A stretch of DNA of 64,000 nt from Vagococcus carniphilus (GCF_014397115.1 NZ_CP060720.1:1752001-1816000); one strand, 5' to 3'; positions 22,333-30,236 are shown, counted from the first letter of the stretch. Made by a program: numbers and translations. Notes: generated from the letters alone by a model not told the origin.

Positions 22333-22977
22333 TTATCCTTTCGCTGTGTATTTTTTTATAACTGGAAGAATATCGTTACCAATGATTTCGATATTTTTCA
22401 TAATTTTATCAAATGGAACTCCACCAAAATCAATTTGCGCCATAAAGCGGTCCATTCCAAATAATTCATGTTGATATAAAAGTTTTTCAATAATTTGATG
22501 TTTGTCTCCTACCATTAAGGCATCTTGAGGATCAACGGCTTCTGCAAATTGTTGTTTAGGATATCCTGCTCCTCTAATTAATTTAAAACCAGTATCAATA
22601 TGCGGATACATTCCTCCAACAATTTCTGCTCTTCCTCCTGAAATTAAATCAATCGTTGCAAAATCTTCGTAGACACGAACTGGGTCTGACACACTTAATA
22701 CTGTCGCCGAACTTGTCACTTTTATTTTTTCTGTTGCTTGAGCAATAGCACCTAATACAACTGTATGTGCTTGAGTTGTAAAGTGAGTTTGATGACTCTC
22801 TCCAACACCAAATACGTCAATTCCTGCTTGTTCCGCTAGCTTAGCAGCTTCAATAATTTCATCAATTCGTTGTTTTGCAGAAATCCTTTTTCCGTCTACA
22901 GGATTCATCACATGATCTCCCAATGAATATAAACCAAATTCCATTCCTTTTGTTGTATCAATATTAAATGTTGTCAT
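22333..22977 (-). pseudogene. LLM-class flavin-dependent oxidoreductase with an internal in-frame deletion
   Basis: Luciferase-like monooxygenase-family enzymes use reduced flavin. The normal length is about 335-345 residues; this reading frame is 214. The N-terminal 120 residues (MEFGLYSLGDHV, GVGESHQTHF, TSSATVLSVSDPVRVYEDFA, SGGRAEIV) and the C-terminal 90 (MYPHIDTGFKL, GVPFDKIMKN) are both intact, but about 125 residues between them, including beta-barrel strands, are missing. The joint lies near residues 120-123 (about 22609-22620) and the frame is kept. Two GGAGGAA copies sit at 22611-22617 and 22632-22638 (complement). A functional TIM barrel seems unlikely. Ribosome site and start are normal. 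Confidence 0.75.
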
Positions 22978-22991
22978 TTTATTTCCTCCTC

Positions 22992-23017
22992 ATATCAATT
23001 AACTAGTTAAGTGATGT
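22992..23017. promoter_or_regulatory. Predicted MarR operator, copy between marR and the LLM gene
   Basis: A 26-base near-palindrome: ATATCA, one base, TTAACTAGTTAA, one base, TGATGT. The inner 12 bases are a perfect palindrome. The same architecture occurs upstream of marR at 23482-23507. Confidence 0.65.
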
Positions 23018-23028
23018 ATTAAAATTTT

Positions 23029-23472
23029 TTATTTTAGTTGTTTATTTGTATGATTTTGCAGTCGAGTCATTAGTTTATACAATTCCTTTTGCTCTTTTTT
23101 TGATAAACAATCATCAAAAAGTTGCGTTTGGAAATTTAATTGTTTTTCGTAGACTCCATCTAGTTTCTCTTGCCCTTTTGTAGTGAGAGAAACATGCTTA
23201 ACTTTCCAGTCAATACTTCGATAAATATATCCCTCTTTTTCAAGCCTATCTAGCATTTTGGACATACCACCTTGAGAGACCGTCACTTTCTTTGCTAGTT
23301 CTTGTTGAGGAATAGGTTGAAATTGCTCAATTTGAACCATCGTATCGAATTTAGCAGCTGATAAATCAAATTGTTTCAAATATTGATTACTTAACTGATT
23401 ACTTTGATTAGCAAATCTAGAGATTCTTAAAAAAGTTAAAGAACCTAATGTATTCTTTTTCATCTCAACCAC
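23029..23472 (-). CDS. MarR-family transcriptional regulator
   Basis: The 147-residue protein has the winged helix-turn-helix of the MarR family: FDTMVQIEQFQPIPQQELAKKVTVSQGGMSKML is split over the recognition helix (residues 45-75), then the wing region DRLEKEGYIYRS. N- and C-terminal helices for dimerisation are present. It is the first gene of the operon that continues into the LLM and FMN reductase genes. Predicted operators lie upstream of marR and just after it. Proteins of this type usually sense phenolic, quinone or oxidant compounds, which fits the flavoenzyme neighbours; this is inference. The ATG at 23463 (MKKNTLGSL) may be used in place of 23472. Confidence 0.92.
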   Translation of the reverse strand: MVEMKKNTLGSLTFLRISRFANQSNQLSNQYLKQFDLSAAKFDTMVQIEQFQPIPQQELAKKVTVSQGGMSKMLDRLEKEGYIYRSIDWKVKHVSLTTKGQEKLDGVYEKQLNFQTQLFDDCLSKKEQKELYKLMTRLQNHTNKQLK

Positions 23473-23481
23473 CCTTTCTTA

Positions 23482-23507
23482 ATATCACTTTACATGTTAA
23501 ATGATAT
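23482..23507. promoter_or_regulatory. Predicted MarR operator upstream of marR
   Basis: A 26-base near-palindrome: ATATCA, one base, TTTACATGTTAA, one base, TGATAT. It lies in the spacer of a minus-strand promoter (TTGAAA, 17 bases, TAAAGT), as expected for autorepression, and 22 bases before the -35 of the divergent pentapeptide gene. Confidence 0.7.
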
Positions 23508-23529
23508 TTTTTCAAGTGTTTTGATTCGC

Positions 23530-23557
23530 TTGATTTTATTTTTGATAGTGGTATGCT
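23530..23557 (+). promoter_or_regulatory. Predicted promoter of the pentapeptide-repeat gene
   Basis: TTGATT (23530-23535), a 16-base spacer and TATGCT (23552-23557). The -10 overlaps the upstream in-frame ATG near 23553, so translation must start at 23589. Confidence 0.55.
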
Positions 23558-23588
23558 GAAAAAAAGACCTTTGAAAGGAACACAACTC

Positions 23589-24173
23589 ATGATTAGTTAT
23601 CAAAATGTGACATTAAAGAATAAATCTTTTAACAACCAAAACCTGTCTTTTTCAGATTTTTCTAATAGTATCTTACATTCCTGCGACTTCTCAAATTGCG
23701 ACTTAACTCACAGTAATTTTTCAGGTGCAACACTTTCTAATTGCTTCTTTAGCAGAGCAAACGTGGATCAAGCAAATTTTAGACATGCTATTTTAGATAC
23801 ATGTAAATTAGATAACCTAAAAAATGTACAAAGCGCTTTATTTCTAAAAATGAGTTGTCCTGAAGCAGGTCCATTTCTTGCTTACAAACAATGTCATAAT
23901 TTTAGAATCGTTCAATTATTAATTCCAAAAGACGCAAAACGCTCTTCAGCCACAAATAACACTTGTCGTTGTAGCAAAGCAAAAGTTTTAACCATCAAAA
24001 GCATTGATTTGAAAACCTCTTATAAAGAAGCTGTTTCTCTTGTTGATGAAAATTTTATCTACCGCGTTGGTGAAATGGCAATAGCTGACGACTACAATGA
24101 AGACCGATGGGTAGATTCGACTCACGGAATTCATTTTTATATGACCTGGGAAGAAGCAATTGGTTACATGTAA
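23589..24173 (+). CDS. Pentapeptide-repeat protein with a C-terminal DUF5758-like domain
   Basis: From ATG 23589 (after a GAAAGGAA site) the product is 194 residues. Residues 5-75 hold about 12 consecutive pentapeptides of the form (S/N/C)(D/N/A)(F/L)xx, for example NLSFSDFSNSILHSCDFSNC, which should fold as a short right-handed beta-helix. The C-terminal 90 residues, with LLIPKDAKRSSATNNTCRCSKAK (split) and YRVGEMAIADDYNEDRW, resemble the DUF5758 domain known from phage and viral proteins. Function is unknown. It is divergent from marR, and the MarR site lies near its promoter, so shared control is possible. Confidence 0.75.
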   Translation: MISYQNVTLKNKSFNNQNLSFSDFSNSILHSCDFSNCDLTHSNFSGATLSNCFFSRANVDQANFRHAILDTCKLDNLKNVQSALFLKMSCPEAGPFLAYKQCHNFRIVQLLIPKDAKRSSATNNTCRCSKAKVLTIKSIDLKTSYKEAVSLVDENFIYRVGEMAIADDYNEDRWVDSTHGIHFYMTWEEAIGYM

Positions 24174-24208
24174 AAAAAGCAACAAAAGTAAAATACTTTT
24201 GTTGCATT
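24172..24208. terminator. Shared bidirectional terminator hairpin
   Basis: GCAACAAAAGTA, three bases, TACTTTTGTTGC, with seven A before it, so the minus-strand reading ends in a T run. It serves the RidA-like gene and perhaps also the convergent pentapeptide gene. Confidence 0.8.
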
Positions 24209-24217
24209 GATATGTTT

Positions 24218-24613
24218 TTATTCACTTGGTTTTGCGGCTAAAATTTCTATCTCAATTCCAATTTCAGGTAATCCTAAAGCAGAGATATAAGCAATTGTCA
24301 TTGAGGGATTTGTTTCAAAAAAAGAGTGCCAAACATTATCAAAATGATCCCAGTTAATTTCTTCAACTGACCAAATGTTTACTTTTACAATGTGTTCAGC
24401 TCTTAAGTTTTCAGATAAAAGAGCTCGTTCAATATTTTTAAACGTATTTTCCACTTGCTCCTTATGACTAACCGGAATATTTCCTTCTAAGTCATTTCCA
24501 ATTTGACCTGAAAAAGTATACAATTCGCTATTTCTAGGAATGACTGTCACATGGCTATACTCACCAACTGGTTTTGGCATTGTATTTGGATTTCTTTTAA
24601 TAATATTCTTCAT
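24218..24613 (-). CDS. RidA-family (YjgF/UK114) protein, non-archetypal
   Basis: RidA proteins hydrolyse reactive enamines and imines. The 131-residue protein has the fold signature (YTFSGQIGNDLEGNIP near residue 38, VENTFKNIERAL near 60, EIGIEIEILAAKP at the end). The Arg that binds the substrate carboxylate in true RidA appears to be replaced: the equivalent stretch reads NPSMTIAYISALGLPE. It therefore probably belongs to another Rid subgroup whose activity is less clear. It is a single-gene unit. Confidence 0.85.
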   Translation of the reverse strand: MKNIIKRNPNTMPKPVGEYSHVTVIPRNSELYTFSGQIGNDLEGNIPVSHKEQVENTFKNIERALLSENLRAEHIVKVNIWSVEEINWDHFDNVWHSFFETNPSMTIAYISALGLPEIGIEIEILAAKPSE

Positions 24614-24679
24614 ATATTTTCCTCTATTCTTTATTAGTCTAACCCTTATTTATTATTAATTTTTAAAAGTTAGACTATT

Positions 24680-24745
24680 TTAGAAGAAAACAGCTGTCGA
24701 ATAACCAATTCCCATTGATAAAAACATTAATATCTTCTTTTTCAT
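24680..24745 (-). CDS. Possible 21-residue hydrophobic peptide
   Basis: ATG 24745 is preceded by GAGAGGGGAGTAATCA, a good ribosome site, and the frame ends at TAA 24680. The product starts MKKKILMFLSMGIGYS and ends TAVFF: a basic start and a hydrophobic core, like a truncated signal or membrane segment. It could be a genuine small membrane peptide, or the surviving start of a lost gene. It sits in a 230-base gap with nothing else, just before the 5'-nucleotidase terminator. Confidence 0.4.
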   Translation of the reverse strand: MKKKILMFLSMGIGYSTAVFF

Positions 24746-24802
24746 TGATTACTCCCCTCTCTTTCAAAAATAGTTTAACGAATTTCTCTAAAAAAGTAAA
24801 AC

Positions 24803-24843
24803 AAAAAATCAAGAAAACTATTTAACCTGTTTTCTTGATTTTT
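24803..24843 (-). terminator. Intrinsic terminator after the phosphatase gene
   Basis: AAAATCAAGAAAAC (24805-24818) pairs with GTTTTCTTGATTTT (24829-24842); the minus strand continues into T residues. Confidence 0.85.
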
Positions 24844-24846
24844 ATT

Positions 24847-26391
24847 TTATTGTTTTAAAGTAAAATTAGTTGGTTGAATAGCTTCAATGACAGGATTTTT
24901 TTGTAGATACGTAGATATTAATTCAGTCATATCTACTGTAACTTCCTTAACAATTTTTTCTGCGCCAAACATGTCATAATCCCCACCACCAACTGCACGG
25001 TATTGATTCATAACTACTTCAATTTTTTGATCATTTAACAAAGGTTTTCCATGATAACTAAGTTCTGTAATACGACTACCTTTAGGTTGTTTCACATCAA
25101 TCGTATAATCGATACCACTATAGATATCATAATTAAAATGGGCTACTTTAGGTTCAAGGAAGTCAAGACTAACATGAACCCCATCTTCTTCATTATACTC
25201 AAAATAAGAAGCACTTCTTTCTAGAGCAGCTTTTAGTTCTGATCCAGTGATAGAAAGTACAGCTAATGTATTAGGATAAATATAGTTCGTCACGATATCT
25301 CGCATGCTAATTGTTTCTTTGAAGCCTTTTGCATAATCGTCGAATAGAGCAGTTCCAGAAACATCAACACCTGTTGCCTCTTTTTGAACGGCTTGAATAA
25401 ATTCGATATAAGGATGACTATGCATTCTAACTTCCATTGGATCCTTAATCGTCATATCTCCTGAAACAGTTCCTAATTTTTGATCTAACCAAGTTTCAAC
25501 TTTTTCCAATAACGGAAGGAATTTTTCTTTTAATTCTTGGTTTTCTATTTGATCAGTTATTTCAATTAATTCAGCATGTGTTTTCTCAATTGTTTGAGTT
25601 GATTTTTTATAATCTACATCTACTCTAGCTAAAAACTTACCTTTATCACCAGGTTGAGTTGTTGGTGCCGGACCATCATTAGAGGCAATATAGCGATGTT
25701 GATGTCCTGTTAACAAAACATCAATTCCACTAACTTCATGAAGTAAATCATACCCTTCATTTTCACCTGTTAATACTTCAGTTGGTTCACCTGTCTCTAA
25801 ATCTTTTTCAAAACCACCATGATAACTAACAATCACGATATCTGCTAAATCTCGAAGCTTAGGAACAAATTCTTTAGCTGTTTCAACAGCAGATTTAAAG
25901 ACTAAACCCTTAACTGTTTGAGGTTGTTCCCAATGAGGAATATAAGGCGTCGTCAATCCTAAAACAGCAATCTTTACACCCTCTCTTTCAAAAACAACAT
26001 AAGGTGTTCCTGTTAAATAATCGCCATTTTCTTTTAAGATATTAGCGCATACGATTGGGTAATTTAAACGATTAATCGTTCTTTCCAAAAATTCAATGCC
26101 ATAATTAAATTCATGATTACCTAAAACCCCGCAATCATAACCTACTTCATTCATAATATCTGCCATTGATCCTTCATCAGGATTCTTAGCTAAATAAAAA
26201 CTTAACGGTGAACCTTGTAAAAAATCACCATTATCAATTTTTAAAATGTTACCTTCTTTTTTATCCTCAATAGCCCGAATTTCACTAACTACTTTAGTCA
26301 GTCCAAAATTTAAAGATTGATTTCTTTTTCTAAAATCAGTCGGGTAGAGATAGCCATGTGTATCACTGGTTGATAATACAGTTAATTTCAT
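24847..26391 (-). CDS. Cytoplasmic 5'-nucleotidase-type metallophosphatase
   Basis: The 514-residue protein has the N-terminal metallophosphoesterase domain (LSTSDTHGYL near residue 7, IDNGDFLQGS near 52, VLGNHEFNYG near 95, VSYHGGFE near 191, LTGHQHRY near 233) and the C-terminal 5'-nucleotidase domain (NTLAVLSITGSELKAALE, YRAVGGGDYDMF). It should split a phosphate from nucleotides or 2',3'-cyclic nucleotides. Unlike many relatives it has no signal peptide or cell-wall anchor, so it acts inside the cell. It is the last gene of the phn-type transport operon, 12 bases after the second permease, which suggests that it processes the imported organophosphate. Confidence 0.9.
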   Translation of the reverse strand: MKLTVLSTSDTHGYLYPTDFRKRNQSLNFGLTKVVSEIRAIEDKKEGNILKIDNGDFLQGSPLSFYLAKNPDEGSMADIMNEVGYDCGVLGNHEFNYGIEFLERTINRLNYPIVCANILKENGDYLTGTPYVVFEREGVKIAVLGLTTPYIPHWEQPQTVKGLVFKSAVETAKEFVPKLRDLADIVIVSYHGGFEKDLETGEPTEVLTGENEGYDLLHEVSGIDVLLTGHQHRYIASNDGPAPTTQPGDKGKFLARVDVDYKKSTQTIEKTHAELIEITDQIENQELKEKFLPLLEKVETWLDQKLGTVSGDMTIKDPMEVRMHSHPYIEFIQAVQKEATGVDVSGTALFDDYAKGFKETISMRDIVTNYIYPNTLAVLSITGSELKAALERSASYFEYNEEDGVHVSLDFLEPKVAHFNYDIYSGIDYTIDVKQPKGSRITELSYHGKPLLNDQKIEVVMNQYRAVGGGDYDMFGAEKIVKEVTVDMTELISTYLQKNPVIEAIQPTNFTLKQ

Positions 26392-26403
26392 TTTTAAAAC
26401 ATC

Positions 26404-27228
26404 CTATCCATTCACTAATTTATTTCTTAATTTATTTGAAACGACTTCTACAATTAAAATTAGAATGATTAAGCCAATTAAAATTGACCCTACTTGATTC
26501 CATCTATAAGAGTTCATGGCAAAAATTAATGGAGAACCAATACCACCGGCACCTACTAAACCTAAAATAGTTGCGTCCCTTAAATTCATGTCAAAACGAT
26601 AAATTGTAATGGAAGAAAAATTAGCAATCAATTGAGGTATAATACCAAATCTAATTTTCTCAAAAGTTGTACATCCCATTGAATCCATCGCTTCTAAAAT
26701 ACCACGGTCTATATCTTCAATAACATCCACATATAATTTTGAAACCATCCCTATTGAAGTCAAAGACATTGTCATCGCTCCTGCAAATGGTCCAGGTCCT
26801 GTCACACGTACAAACATTAAACCATAAACTAATGCGGGAACTGTTCTAATAACAATAACAAGAAATCTCATAACAAGGTAAACCGGTTTAGGTACAACAC
26901 TAGGCGCCATTAAGAAAGCAACTGGTATAGATAAAATTGCTCCAAAAATAGTTCCTATAAAAGCAATACAGATTGTTTCAAATAACAAATAAAAGACACC
27001 TTGATTCGTAAAATTCCAAAGTAAATTCATATCAGGTGTTAAAATCCCCTGAATAATTTTACTAGCAATTTTCCAACCTCCATCATCTACTGCATTAAAT
27101 TCTATTGCAGAAAGTGACCAGATAAAAGAGCCAACAATTATAAGAGTTAATATCATATATTGTGCTTTTTTAGAAGGTTCTTGTCTTAATTTTTCTTCTA
27201 TTGATTGATTCATTATACTCTCCTTCAT
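26404..27228 (-). CDS. phnE: PhnE-type ABC transporter permease (second copy)
   Basis: The 274-residue membrane permease of the phosphonate/phosphite/phosphate-ester type has about six segments and the cytoplasmic coupling loop near residue 180-215 (DRGILEAMDSMGCTTFEKIRFGIIPQ, split). The late VGAGGIGSPL segment is typical for PhnE. It starts directly after the first permease and probably pairs with it. The start may be ATG 27213 (MNQSIEEKL). Confidence 0.93.
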   Translation of the reverse strand: MKESIMNQSIEEKLRQEPSKKAQYMILTLIIVGSFIWSLSAIEFNAVDDGGWKIASKIIQGILTPDMNLLWNFTNQGVFYLLFETICIAFIGTIFGAILSIPVAFLMAPSVVPKPVYLVMRFLVIVIRTVPALVYGLMFVRVTGPGPFAGAMTMSLTSIGMVSKLYVDVIEDIDRGILEAMDSMGCTTFEKIRFGIIPQLIANFSSITIYRFDMNLRDATILGLVGAGGIGSPLIFAMNSYRWNQVGSILIGLIILILIVEVVSNKLRNKLVNG

Positions 27229-28059
27229 CTACTGTAACTTCTTACGAGCGTACTCACTGATCGACTCAATAATGGCAACCGAAATAATCAGAACAACCAA
27301 AATAGTTCCCACGTTTCCATATTCACGCCAACCTAACTGCTCATTTAAAATAATTCCTAACCCACCAGCACCTACATACCCTAAAATAGATGCATATCTT
27401 AAATTACCTTCAAAATTAAATAAAGTGGTTGAAAGAAATGTTGGTAAAATTTCTGGTACAATCGCATAACGAAATGCTTGAAAGCGAGTTAATCCCATTG
27501 ACTCTAGTGCCTCAAATGTAGACATATCAAGAGATTCAATTTGTTCATAAGTTAATTTTCCAACGTAAGCTACTGTAAAAATAAAAATTGCTAACGTTCC
27601 TGCCATTGTTCCTAAGCCAAAAATAAAAGTCGCAATTAATGCTGTAACAATTGTTGGTAATGTTCTTAAAATACTAAATAATAGCTTAAAAAAACCAGTA
27701 ATTAATTTACTATGGACAATATTAGCTGAAGCAAGCAAAGCTAAAGGAACCGAAACAATCGCACCTACTAGTGAGCCCAATAAGGACATTTTTATCGTAT
27801 CAAAAAGAGGTGCCCAGACACGATCTAAAAAAGATAAATCAGGTGGAAACATTCCTTTTAAAATAACGAAAAATTGATCTCCACGTGTAGCCAGAGCATA
27901 GAAGTCAAACTTTGTCACCTTCATAGAAATCACAGTGAAAATAAGAATAATCAAAGTGATTAAAGGAACAAGAGATGGTTTTTCAACAACTGTTTTACCG
28001 TTAGATAAAGTAATCTTCTTTCCTTTCCAAATTGAATTCATTTTATTTTCCTTCCTCAC
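27229..28059 (-). CDS. phnE: PhnE-type ABC transporter permease (first copy)
   Basis: The 276-residue permease of the same family as its neighbour has about six membrane segments and the coupling loop ESLDMSTFEALESMGLTRFQ near residue 192. The GYVGAGGLGIILNEQLGWREY end resembles PhnE of Gram-positives. It overlaps the end of phnC by 17 bases in the longest reading; ATG 28041 (MNSIWKGKK) is an alternative start with an AAGGAAAAT site. A heterodimer with the second copy is inferred. Confidence 0.94.
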   Translation of the reverse strand: MRKENKMNSIWKGKKITLSNGKTVVEKPSLVPLITLIILIFTVISMKVTKFDFYALATRGDQFFVILKGMFPPDLSFLDRVWAPLFDTIKMSLLGSLVGAIVSVPLALLASANIVHSKLITGFFKLLFSILRTLPTIVTALIATFIFGLGTMAGTLAIFIFTVAYVGKLTYEQIESLDMSTFEALESMGLTRFQAFRYAIVPEILPTFLSTTLFNFEGNLRYASILGYVGAGGLGIILNEQLGWREYGNVGTILVVLIISVAIIESISEYARKKLQ

Positions 28060-28795
28060 TATCTTTCAAGTATATTTCATCTAAAACATCTTGAGTAACA
28101 TTTTCAGATGGTCCATCATAAACAATTTCGCCTTTTCTAATACCAATCACACGATCTGCATACTCCAACGCTAAATCCACATGATGAATGTTAATCAAAA
28201 CGGAAATATTGAGATCTTTGTTAATACGTTTAAAATCGTCCATAACAATTTTTGCTGTTACAGGATCAAGAGCTGCAACTGGTTCATCTGCAAGAATAAC
28301 TTCTGGTTTACGAGCTAATGTTCTAGCAAGAGCAACACGTTGTTGCTGGCCACCTGATAGTTGATCAACACGTGTATAGGCTTTATCTAAGATACCAACA
28401 TTGTCTAGGCTTTCTAAACCAGTAACTTTGGCTTCTTCTGGAAATATACCTAATATTCGTCTCCACCAAGATAATTCAGGTACAGAAGAAATCATTACAT
28501 TTTTCAGAACTGTTGCACGAGTGATTAAATTAAATGACTGAAAAATCATTCCGATTGTTTTTCTGAAATCTCGAACTTCTTTTCCTTTAATGTTCTTTAC
28601 ATCCGTTCCATTAACAGTAAGAGTTCCATCAGTGATGTCATGCATTCGATTGATACAACGAATTAATGTAGATTTACCAGCTCCTGACAAACCAATTATT
28701 GCTACAAACTCCCCTTGCTCAATCTCTAAGTTAATATCTTTTAGTCCCACATAACCATTAGGGTATGTTTTTTGGACGTTTTCAAATTTAATCAT
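28043..28795 (-). CDS. phnC: Phosphonate-type ABC transporter ATP-binding protein
   Basis: The 250-residue ATPase energises import. Walker A is IGLSGAGKSTLIR near residue 35, the signature is LSGGQQQRVALARTLARKPE near 145, Walker B is VILADEPVAALDP near 167, and the switch His is in NIHHVDLAL near 203. All motifs are intact. The LVWKNVMISSV-like region (VLKNVMISSVPELSWWRRILG) is a PhnC feature. It lies between the binding protein and the two permeases. Confidence 0.96.
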   Translation of the reverse strand: MIKFENVQKTYPNGYVGLKDINLEIEQGEFVAIIGLSGAGKSTLIRCINRMHDITDGTLTVNGTDVKNIKGKEVRDFRKTIGMIFQSFNLITRATVLKNVMISSVPELSWWRRILGIFPEEAKVTGLESLDNVGILDKAYTRVDQLSGGQQQRVALARTLARKPEVILADEPVAALDPVTAKIVMDDFKRINKDLNISVLINIHHVDLALEYADRVIGIRKGEIVYDGPSENVTQDVLDEIYLKDSEEGK

Positions 28796-28874
28796 AATAT
28801 CCCTTTCTTAAAAATAAACTGCTACCATCCTAAGACAGTAACAGTTCATTCTTCTCTATTAAATAGTTTCGTTA

Positions 28875-29915
28875 TTATTTTGATTCTTGAATTAGTTTTT
28901 GAGCTTTACGTTCGTTATCATAATCTTTAGAATCAGCAGTTTTATATCCTTCATGGCTATAAATGCTAATTACTTTTTTACCTTCTTCAGTTTTACCAAT
29001 ATTGATAAAGGCATTTTGTAAAGCTTTTTTCAAATCATCATCCATAACTTTAGAATTTTTACTTACTGAAATTGTATCATTATAAATTGCTGGAGTTACA
29101 CCAATTACATTAGTTTCATCCCAAATACCTGTTTCGCGGTTATACTCTTTTGTCCAGTTTTCTTCAAAATCACGACGAGCGTCAGCATAAGCTAATACAA
29201 CATCCACTTGACCTGAAGCTAAACGGGCAAATGCGCTACCGTAAGAATCAGATTGAACAATATTTTTTAGTTCTGATAAGTTTTTATCATAATTTTCTTT
29301 TAACCAAAGGCTTGGATAGATATAGCCTGCTGGTGAAGAAGAACTCATAACACTCCATGAAGCGCCATTCAAATCATCCCATGATAATTTTTTTCCAGAA
29401 TTAACTTTTTCTGATAATTCTTTACCTTTTGAAGAAGGTCCAGCAATCATTAAAGCACGATAAGATTCTGTTTGTTTATCTGTTGGTTTTGTTGGTTTGT
29501 TATCATTCCAGTTTTTTGCTTCATCTGAATCAATTGATAATCCAGCACGTGTTGCCGTTAACAAAACGTCTGCTCCATCATCATATAAAACATAAGTTCC
29601 ACCAGGAATAAAACCAACATCAAGTGTTCCTGATGATAGAGATTCCCCAACTGCTTCAAAATTAGTACCCACAGTTATATCGATGTTTTTAACATCATAA
29701 CCTTCTTTTTTCAACTCTTTTTTCATTAAGTCTTTTAATGGATCTGTTGCAGAAACAATTTCTTCTGGGTCACGAGATGGTACAAATCCAACTGATAGTT
29801 TATCAATCGATTTAGAACCGTCTGCATTTTTATCTCCTTCAGATTTACCTCCACAAGCAGTAAGTGTTGCTGCCAAAGCTAATACTCCAGCATATTTGAA
29901 TACCTTTTTAAACAA
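28875..29915 (-). CDS. phnD: Phosphonate-type ABC transporter substrate-binding lipoprotein
   Basis: The 346-residue protein begins with a lipoprotein signal, KKVFKYAGVLALAATLTACG, whose lipobox Cys is near residue 21, so it is anchored outside the membrane. The PhnD fold follows (SVGFVPSRDPEEI near 40, SGTLDVGFIPGGTYVLY near 97, SYGSAFARLASGQVDVVLAYADA). The gene uses TTG at 29915, set 5 bases after an AAGGGGGAAG site. No C-P lyase genes are nearby, so the ligand is probably a phosphate ester, phosphite or a simple phosphonate, not a C-P lyase substrate. Confidence 0.94.
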   Translation of the reverse strand: MFKKVFKYAGVLALAATLTACGGKSEGDKNADGSKSIDKLSVGFVPSRDPEEIVSATDPLKDLMKKELKKEGYDVKNIDITVGTNFEAVGESLSSGTLDVGFIPGGTYVLYDDGADVLLTATRAGLSIDSDEAKNWNDNKPTKPTDKQTESYRALMIAGPSSKGKELSEKVNSGKKLSWDDLNGASWSVMSSSSPAGYIYPSLWLKENYDKNLSELKNIVQSDSYGSAFARLASGQVDVVLAYADARRDFEENWTKEYNRETGIWDETNVIGVTPAIYNDTISVSKNSKVMDDDLKKALQNAFINIGKTEEGKKVISIYSHEGYKTADSKDYDNERKAQKLIQESK

Positions 29916-30236
29916 TTAAACTTCCCCCTTAATTTGGTGTATCTTAGTACGATTTGTACTTGTTAAAGTATATCATCTGCCTTACTAGATTTCTATGAAG
30001 AAAAGCTTTAATAAGTATATTTTACAAATATAATACCTATTATTTACGTTTTCCATTAAAAAAAGAATAATACGCTTTCTTCTGTTAATTTCGCTTTCAT
30101 TTTTCTCATTTAAATGCCATAAAAAGAAGGAAGATTTTTCATTAAAAAAATTATAGGACTTGCGACTGATTTTAGTAATTACTAGTTGACGCATTATACT
30201 CTGTCACGTATAGTATGAGGTGTCAGGAGGGATACG
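29916..30236. other. Intergenic region between phnD and padR (321 bases)
   Basis: A divergent control region. Near phnD there is a TATACT-type -10 (complement of about 29966-29971) and an inverted repeat AGTAC-GATTT-GTACT at about 29946-29960. Near padR there is a strong promoter (30186-30214). A 69-codon minus-strand frame in the middle has no ribosome site and strange composition, and is not taken as a gene. Confidence 0.6.
30186..30214 (+). promoter_or_regulatory. padR promoter with overlapping inverted repeat
   Basis: TTGACG (30186-30191), 17 bases, TATAGT (30209-30214), then AGGAGG at 30225-30230 and ATG at 30237. The leader is only about 15 bases. The arms ATACT and AGTAT around CTGTCACGTAT overlap the -10 and may be the PadR site. 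Confidence 0.75.

Noticed and set aside
22202-22474. A 90-codon plus-strand frame crossing the LLM and FMN reductase genes
   Set aside because: It spans the junction of two minus-strand genes and lacks a ribosome site.
29985-30194. A 69-codon minus-strand frame between phnD and padR
   Set aside because: No ribosome site, unusual composition, and it overlaps the padR promoter region.
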